Shown: positions 7,766-13,260 of the stretch, one piece after another
Position numbering within the stretch: position 1 is the first letter of the stretch
How the letters are laid out: each line of letters begins with the position of its first letter
Origin: Gymnopilus junonius
Taxonomy: Eukaryota; Basidiomycota; Agaricomycetes; Agaricales; Galerinaceae
DNA: 13,260 nucleotides
Direction: 5' to 3'
Assembly (NCBI GenBank): GCA_015501075.1
Contig: JADNYJ010000783.1
Coordinates: forward strand, 1 to 13,260
Notes under the pieces: model-generated
Seen by the model: the letters and a program-made list of their open reading frames with translations, nothing else
The model's database searches: none
Told to the model about the DNA's origin: nothing
Made by a program: the position numbers and the translations under genes

Positions 7766-8215
7766 AAATCAAGGATTTATATACCGGTGCGCGAAAGCAG
7801 TCCGGTTGCAGATATACATACACCCAAGTAATCTACCGTTAAACTATGCCTAGTGCGAGACTGGCTCTCGCGGGCCGACTTAGGACCATAAAACAATGGG
7901 CCCGTACTCTTGTTGATGCCCTGACCGAAGGGAGGGTTCCAACAAAGCAGTGGAAGGGCACCGGAAGGGGGCCCGCCAACCAAACCCAACAGCCCAGGAT
8001 GCGCGCATACTGTGTTAGCCACTGAAGGCAGACCATTTCGGGTCGCTGAAGCGGGGGCCACACTTGTCTGTCGATAGCGCCGAAGCTCCAGAACCCAGAC
8101 CCCCACCCTCAACCCGGCAAAGCCGAAGCCCGCCAAGTATTAGGACTCTGTTCTGAGCGCACCCCAAGCCGCCGAATCCAGCCAGCAGAAACAACACCTA
8201 CCTTGCCCGACCAAG
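7766..8215 (-). other. LINE B 3' UTR
   Basis: This aligns with LINE A 1719-2167, with scattered substitutions and a few one-base gaps. No coding signal or RNA gene is seen. Confidence 0.8.
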
Positions 8216-9040
8216 TTATCCGACACCCCGAGGGGGGCGGTTGAAGGCGAATGCCATAGGATTAGCCTTCAAGAAGGACACGAGCTGATCCAGACGAACT
8301 GGATAGTCATGACGGTCGTGCTGGGGACACATCTGGAACAAATGATCACGAGTTTGGGTATGGTGGCCGCACTCGCAACTGGTGGATTCGGGGATGTTGA
8401 ATCGAGAGTAGTACTCCCCAATGGGAGCATGGTTGGTGATGGCGCGAGTGACCCTTGTAAAGAGAGTCAGGTCGCCGCCTGCAGATTGAAGCCAGGGACT
8501 GCCTCGTTTGGCCCGTGGTTCGAGTCGACCCCCATCGAGGTCGGTGAGTGACAAAAATTGTCGCCCTGAATATGAGGGTTGCTGGAACAACTCTAGCCAG
8601 CCCTCCCCCAGATTATCGTCCGCTGCTTTGCGCAGAGAGGCAAGTGAATGTGGCATGTTAGGCCCCACGGCTACAGAAAGCTCAGTCGCCATGAGATGAG
8701 CTTGGTGGTGTATGCCCCACTTCAAGGAAGACGGGACGTGATGAAGAGAGATGTGGCGGTCAGGACCTCTGGTCCACCACTCTGTAAGGGCGCGGATAAC
8801 TGCCAGGGAATGACCTTGGCCAGAATGCATGGAAGCATCAAGCAGACTCCCCAAAGCCTTAGTGGAGTCCGACAAGATAACAATGTAGTCACAATTGTCT
8901 ATGGCACAGGCCCGGACAATTGCAGTATGAAGGGAGTAAAGCTCCGCATCCTCTGCAAGAGCACTCCCAGCCGCGTAGCGAGATGCATGCACCTCAACTC
9001 CCTGGCGAAAGACAAGCGAAGCTGCAATAGCCTGCTTGTT
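8216..9040 (-). pseudogene. LINE B ORF2 C-terminal fragment (RNase H and Cys/His motif), frame open
   Basis: From 9040 the frame reads NKQAIAASLVFRQG and stays open to the TAA at 8218-8216. It covers most of RNase H: EDAELYSLHTAI with the glutamate present, LSDSTKALGSL, then HHVPSSLKWGIHHQAH. The C-terminal motif follows (CECGHHTQTRDHLFQMCP), ending in NRPPRGVG. The first RNase H aspartate (GDGS in LINE A) is lost through the 5' truncation, so the fragment cannot be active. It is useful as an undamaged reference: at 8504-8506 it keeps the CGA codon that is a TGA stop in LINE A, and it keeps Glu where LINE A has Lys. The open frame extends rightwards into copia by chance. Confidence 0.88.
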
Positions 9041-9056
9041 TCTGCAGGCATGTCCT
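9041..9056. repeat. Target-site duplication of LINE B, 5' side
   Basis: TCTGCAGGCATGTCCT matches 7727-7742 exactly. Within copia it encodes part of EDMPAD on the minus strand. Confidence 0.92.
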
Positions 9057-10562
9057 CTGTTCGAATATAATGGGGCAGAATCCTTTTCATCTCTACCTGA
9101 TCCCGCAACCAGTAAAAGCAAAGATCCAAATGCTTCATTCGCCCATGATGTTCTGGATTCTTTGCAACAGACATGGCTGACTGATTATCCATATACAACT
9201 TTGCAGGTGTAGTAGGATGATAGCCCAATTCCTGTAACAGATTCTGCATCCATCTTATCTCCATACCAGCAGCTCCTCCAGCAATGAACTCTGCTTCTGT
9301 TGTCGACCTAGTGACCACAGGCTGCAGTTTGCTTCGCCATGAAACAACCCCTGAACCAAGCTTAACCATGTATCCACTAGTTGATTTGCCACAGTCCTTG
9401 TCCCCACCATGATCAGCATCACAATAAGTTGCAAACAAGTGATTGCCAATCTCTTCATCAGGACCATACTCTAGCTTCATATCAACTGTGCCCTTCAAAT
9501 AGCGGAACAGGTGTCTGACAGCCTTCCAGTGGGTCATTCCAGGATTGGAATTAAAGCGGGCTAATACACCAACAGTGTATGCAATATCAGGACGAGTCAT
9601 GGTAGCCAGATACATGAGGGATCCAACGGCGCTTATGTATGGGATGTCTTTCATTTCCATCACTTCATCCATAGTCTTAGGACTTTGCTCAGAGGTCAAC
9701 TTTGAACCAGGCACCATAGGTGTGCCAATTGGTTTGCAATCAGCCATATTGAACTCTTCCAGCTTATTGATGATGTACTGGCGCTGAGCCAGGTACAATT
9801 TGCGATTCTTGCGATCCCTGGTTACTTCAACACCTAATAAGAAGTGGGTTTCACCTAGATCTCTTAGTTTGAATTGCTTGCCAAGTTCAATTACAAAGTT
9901 GTCCAGCAATTCCTTTGACTTAGATGCCATAGTAATGTCATCAACAAAGACAGGTACTATGACTTTGATGCTATCTCGGTCATAGATGTAGAGTGAGGCA
10001 TCACTATAGGTCTTCCTAAACCCAAGATCAGACAGCACCTTTCCTAAGGTCTCACCCCACAAGCGTGAAGCCTGCTTTAACCCATACAGGGACTTGTTGA
10101 GCTTACAGACATGATTCTTTCCACCCTGCTTGAATCCCTCTGGCTGCTGCATATAGATCTCCACATCAATATCACTGTTAGTGAATGCATAGGAGATATC
10201 CACTGAACGCAATTCCATATCCTCAATAGCAGCCAGAGCTAACACAACATGCACAGTTGCCTGATGCATAGTTGAAGCAAAGGTTTCAAAATAGTCCTGC
10301 CCAGGTCGCTGGCTAAAGCCCTTTGCAACCACATGTGATTTGAATCTCTCAATTGACCTATCTACATTGTACTTGGTTTTAAATACCCATTTACACCCAA
10401 TAGCATTCTTATCCTCAGGAAGCTCCACAATAGTCCATGTTCCATTTTCCAGATGCCAGTTGTATTCTTCCAACATGGAAGCCTTCCATTTATCAGATTC
10501 ATCAGATGAAATAGCCTCCTTATATGATTGAGGGTCAGGTTTGCCACCATGCACAACATGTG

Positions 10563-10606
10563 CATCTTCAAAATCCTCATCATCATCATCCCCATCATCA
10601 AGGTCA
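10563..10606 (-). repeat. Low-complexity CAT/ATC tract coding for an acidic run in copia pol
   Basis: Repeated CATCATC and ATCATC triplets on the plus strand encode a run of Asp with some Glu in the integrase-RT linker on the minus strand. Such linkers are variable in copia elements. Confidence 0.6.
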
Positions 10607-11322
10607 GGGTCAGGTACTGCTGATGTACGATTGCGAGCAACTGTCCACCATTCAGTAGGAGGATGTGGGGCACGTTTAGACCTTCTCAGAGGCAATGGCC
10701 TATCATCAGAGTCTGATAACTCAACTGGATCAACCTCATTTCTGCGGCGGTGTCTAAGTCTAGGAACAGGAGATGGCGGTGCTTCATGCTCTTCTTGAGG
10801 ATCATCATCCAAATATTCAAGCCCAGGTGATTCAGCTCGTGGTTCATCAAGTTCAGGTTCTGGTTTGACTTCTTCTGGTTTCCTAATAGCTGGCTGATGC
10901 ACAGGCTGTACAATGGATTCTGCTGTAGGCTGAACCTCTAATTGCGGCAGAAGATTGTCACTGACATTAGATGGTGCATCATCATTTTCCTGCATTGGAA
11001 CCAGTGGGCGTGGTTCTGTTGGAGGAGTTCCTGAATCTGAATTAGGTCCTTGCAATAGTTGGCCACCAAATGTGTAGCGCTCATCAAAATCTGCACGTTC
11101 ACAGATAATGATCTTCTTAGTTACCGGGTTGTAAAACTTCCATCCCTTGTAACCATCAGGATACCCAATAAAGATACACTTCTCCATATGAGAACCTAAC
11201 TTCTCCCTCTTGTCCCGCTGAATATGAACATATGCAACACATCCCCAGACCCTCAAATGACTCACACTTGGCTTGCTTCCATGCCATCCTTCATAAGGTG
11301 TTTTACCAATAAGAGCAGACAC

Positions 11323-11462
11323 ATCCTTCTTTCCCACAGACCACCACCATCACAAAACGTCGATATACTTGCAACACTGCAATTTTCTTCAACAACCTGC
11401 GATCTGGTCCTTGGATAGTGTTTATCGCTATTCGAGTGTGTATGCACCTTTAGTGCAAGTCA
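11323..11462 (+). promoter_or_regulatory. LINE C 5' UTR
   Basis: This 140-base leader is homologous to 787-926 in LINE D. It starts at the copia junction and ends at the ORF1 ATG. Promoter activity is presumed from position only. Confidence 0.45.
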
Positions 11463-13260
11463 ATGTCCAAGCGATCATCATCGTCCATGCCCAAGTGCCC
11501 CTCCCTCTCTGCCTCTGGTGGGCATTTACCATCAGTCAGAGCTTCGAGTACCAAGTCCCCAACCCCTGAGGGTTCGTCGTCCTCTTGATCCGTTTGAGAG
11601 AGATATGCTTCAGCCACCCCTGCTCCTCATGAGTGGGAGGAGGCTGAGTCTCAGTCAGCAATACACTCATGGGCCACTACTCCCATTGCTTCGAGGGCTT
11701 CATCCCCCGATGTTTCCATGGGAGAGGATGATGATACCATTCGTTTTCCTCTCCCAAGCACTACTCCAGAGCCACAGCCTACTGCCCTTTCCCTCACAGG
11801 ATCGGAGGGGACTGGGTCACTGTGGCGGAGTCACTAAAGACCATTGGTTCATTTATGATGACCAACAGCCCTTCTACTTTATCAGGGGCAGACCACTCTG
11901 ATTATGTCAGTCTCTTCACTAAGATAGTGAATTCGATCAATACTTCCCCTTGGGCCAAGGAGGCCATGGGCGTCAGCACGCGATCGCCGTCTCTTAGATG
12001 GTCGGTCATCCATAACCTTATTGATTCAGACAGTTCCTTTGTGGACCTCATGTATCGAGACCTAGTGAAGACTCGAGGAGGAGCCACTGCTCCCCCTCCT
12101 GAGCCTTCATCTTCCCAGTCTGCCCCTCCAAAGCAGACTGGCCCTCCAGCGGATCCTGTGGAGCCTCCCAAGGCTCCCGCTCCTGTTTCTTCTCATACCA
12201 AGCTTCAGCCCTGCAAACAGAAGGCAAAGCTAGTCCAATACCAGAGGCTGCCCCCTCCAGGGCCCCCTCCTATTCCTCTTTCCTCTCACCCCAAGTGCTC
12301 CTTCGCCTCGAAACTCCAGACACCAGTTCCGGGGTCCTCATCCCGTGGATCACTTACTAATCACTATTTTGAGCATGCAGTCACTCAAATGGCACCACAA
12401 ACCTGGACTCAGGCTGCTTCAGGCCCGGGCCCAGACCCCGGTCCCAGACCCTCTCAGGGCCCGACTAGACCCTCTACCCCAGCCAAGTCTAAAGGGCTGG
12501 ACTTTGTCACAGCAGGCCCAATGCGCCACCAAGTTCTCGTGGTGTTCAATGACTTCACGCTGAAGAACGTCATACTTGCTATGCTGGTTGATGAGATCAA
12601 CCGGATGATGGCTCTTGACTGATTCGACATTCAGATCACCTCTGCGGAACCCGCCTATCGCAGTTGGGCTCTGCACACCAATCACGTACCCACAAGTGAT
12701 GAGCTTATGCTCCTTCGGGGTGCTATCTACAATGTTGTCAAAGGCACCTCTGATGAATATAAGGGGTTGATGCCTTGGGTCAGATTACTGATGTCCAAAG
12801 CCTTCTTGAAGGTTCTGGATGTCCCCTACTACTCAGATGTCTTCCAGAAGACTGTTACCACCATCGCCGACATTGAGAGAGTGCTCGAAAGGGCCCCTCT
12901 CTTCTCGGGCATTCCTTTTGCAGGGCATGCAACACCTCATACATCAATCGGCAAAGAGCTCTAAGTTCGACTGCTACTTTGAGATCTGGGATTCCCAGAC
13001 TGGACAAACTGCGAAGACGCTTATCAACAAAGCTTTTTGCTACAAGGACAAGCTGCTTTATGTAAAGCTGGCCACCGCCCGATGAGGTGTCCCCATGTGC
13101 CAGTGCTGCCAGCACTGGGGTCATCTCACCAAGGATTGTAGGGCCCACCAGCACTGCTGTGCATGGTGCGGCAGGCCTCACACCACGGATGAGCATCGCG
13201 CCCTCACACCTTGCTGTAACCAGCCTCCGCTGGATTCGGATGATATGTGCCACCCCACCC
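11463..13260 (+). pseudogene. LINE C ORF1 (Gag-like RNA-binding protein), broken, off right edge
   Basis: The ATG at 11463-11465 opens MSKRSSSSMPKCPSLSASGG, matching LINE D. Stops follow at 11586-11588 and 11595-11597. One G is missing in the run 11807-11810 (LINE A has one more), moving the protein to the frame with AESLKTIGSFMMTN. That frame continues through a long Pro/Ser linker into the core (KSKGLDFVTAGPM, VLVVFNDF, VDEINRMMALD) to a TGA at 12620-12622; LINE 0 has CGA there. The core resumes (ELMLLRGAIYNVV, LKVLDVPYYSDVF), shifts frame near 12932 through one extra base, and meets another TGA at 13083-13085 where LINE 0 and LINE A have CGA. The knuckle CQCCQHWGHLTKDC follows. The 5' part is the most complete ORF1 N-terminus in the window. 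Confidence 0.87.
12440..13227. repeat. Long inverted repeat, right arm (left arm 1-786)
   Basis: This LINE C segment and LINE 0 are reverse complements over about 787 bases, with scattered substitutions and a few one-base gaps. They lie at opposite ends of the window, with about 11.6 kb between them. The repeat arises because both are copies of ORF1 in opposite orientation. Confidence 0.85.

Larger units (their letters stand above)
7743..9040 (-). mobile_element. LINE B: 5'-truncated LINE insertion in copia pol
   Basis: The piece contains the last 275 or so codons of ORF2, the 3' UTR and the tail, aligning with LINE A 1696-2995. Homology to LINE A stops at 9040, and copia sequence resumes with the duplicated target at 9041. 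It has the same orientation as LINE A, and its target copy lies only 10 bp from that of LINE A. Confidence 0.92.
9041..11322 (-). mobile_element. Copia (Ty1-type) LTR retrotransposon, main internal fragment
   Basis: This is the largest copia piece. With 7699-7742, 1549-1695 and the LTR at 1041-1548 it forms the 3' half of one minus-strand element. The 5' half (5' LTR, gag, protease, most of integrase) is missing because LINE C inserted at about 11322; it should resume beyond LINE C. The domain order of integrase before RT is diagnostic of Ty1/copia rather than Ty3/gypsy. Confidence 0.92.
9041..11322 (-). pseudogene. Copia pol: integrase C-terminus, reverse transcriptase, RNase H (open but interrupted)
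   Basis: About 760 codons are open without a stop. In order on the minus strand: the end of integrase (GKTPYEGWHGSKPSVSHLRVWG); an acidic linker rich in Asp/Glu (about 10930-10560); RT with WVFKTKYNVD, motif A VDISYAF (Asp codon 10198-10200), the LNKSLYGLKQ box and VDD at 9945-9937; and RNase H with TYCDADHGG, STTEAEF, DNQSAM and HHGRMKHLD. The polyprotein would make and integrate cDNA in virus-like particles. Catalytic acids are present, but several usually conserved residues are changed (SHVVAKGF, TMHQATVH, KHLDLCFYWL), all explicable as C-to-T or G-to-A changes. The gene lacks its N-terminal half, and LINE B and LINE A interrupt its end. The frame appears to continue to 8899, but the part after 9041 is LINE B in a wrong frame. 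Confidence 0.92.
11323..13260 (+). mobile_element. LINE C: plus-strand LINE with full 5' end, off right edge
   Basis: The insertion begins within copia pol at about 11322-11326, at the same 5' base as LINE D. It carries the 5' UTR and most of ORF1, and its ORF2 and tail lie right of the window. It is opposite in orientation to LINEs A and B. The stretch 12440-13227 is the reverse complement of LINE 0 (1-786). Because its 3' end is not visible, no target-site duplication can be confirmed. Confidence 0.88.

Noticed and set aside
9041..9121. N-terminal extension of the LINE B ORF2 frame
   Set aside because: These codons are copia sequence read out of frame beyond the target-site duplication, so they are not part of ORF2.
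10563..10606. CAT/ATC triplet tract as a microsatellite or CRISPR-like repeat
   Set aside because: It is short, imperfect and within the open copia frame, where it codes for an acidic linker. There are no regularly spaced unique spacers.
8899..11337. Single 812-codon copia-LINE frame that looks like a fusion protein
   Set aside because: The first codons are antisense LINE C leader, and the part below 9041 is LINE B read in a wrong frame. Only 9041-11322 is copia coding sequence.
1..13260. A new defence, biosynthetic or regulatory system
   Set aside because: Every stretch is accounted for by LINE or copia sequence. No host gene or non-transposon cargo was found between or inside the elements.

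Overview
The window is a nest of decayed retrotransposons. I see no host gene, tRNA, rRNA or CRISPR array. The elements are a Tad1-like non-LTR retrotransposon (LINE) present in five pieces and one Ty1/copia-type LTR retrotransposon. The LINE ORF1 ends in CCHC zinc knuckles and a fungal-type C-terminus. Its ORF2 carries an APE-type endonuclease, a reverse transcriptase, an RNase H and a C-terminal Cys/His motif. This combination, the copia subtype and the transition-type decay suggest a filamentous fungus, most likely a basidiomycete. That assignment is inferred from family resemblance alone.

Layout, left to right. (1) 1-786: ORF1 of a minus-strand LINE ('LINE 0') that runs off the left edge. 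(2) 787-1040: the 5' UTR and first 38 codons of ORF1 of a plus-strand LINE ('LINE D'), cut by the copia element. (3) 1041-1548: the copia 3' LTR (minus), then its polypurine tract and the last codons of pol (to 1695). (4) 1696-7698: 'LINE A' (minus), about 6 kb and nearly full length, with a 23-nt poly(A) tail, inserted into the copia pol end and flanked by a 16-18 bp target-site duplication (TSD). (5) 7699-7742: a 44-bp sliver of copia pol. (6) 7743-9040: 'LINE B' (minus), 5'-truncated, flanked by a 16-bp TSD. (7) 9041-11322: the main copia pol fragment (integrase end, RT, RNase H), still open. (8) 11323-13260: 'LINE C' (plus), with the same 5' end as LINE D, running off the right edge.

The order of events can be read from the interruptions. 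LINE 0 adjoins LINE D (nested, or one inverted element). Copia inserted into LINE D. LINEs A, B and C then inserted separately into copia. Joining 11322-9041, 7742-7699 and 1695-1599 across the TSDs restores one copia reading frame through to its stop.

No LINE ORF1 here is intact, and the one ORF2 covering the endonuclease and RT (LINE A) is broken. Breaks are mostly one-base indels, plus CGA-to-TGA stops that suggest CpG deamination (methylation or RIP-like). LINE A still has all recognisable endonuclease catalytic residues and the YVDD box, and its ORF1 stop and ORF2 start overlap as TAATG. I found no new biological system. The value of the window is the nesting, the exact insertion junctions and the comparison between copies.
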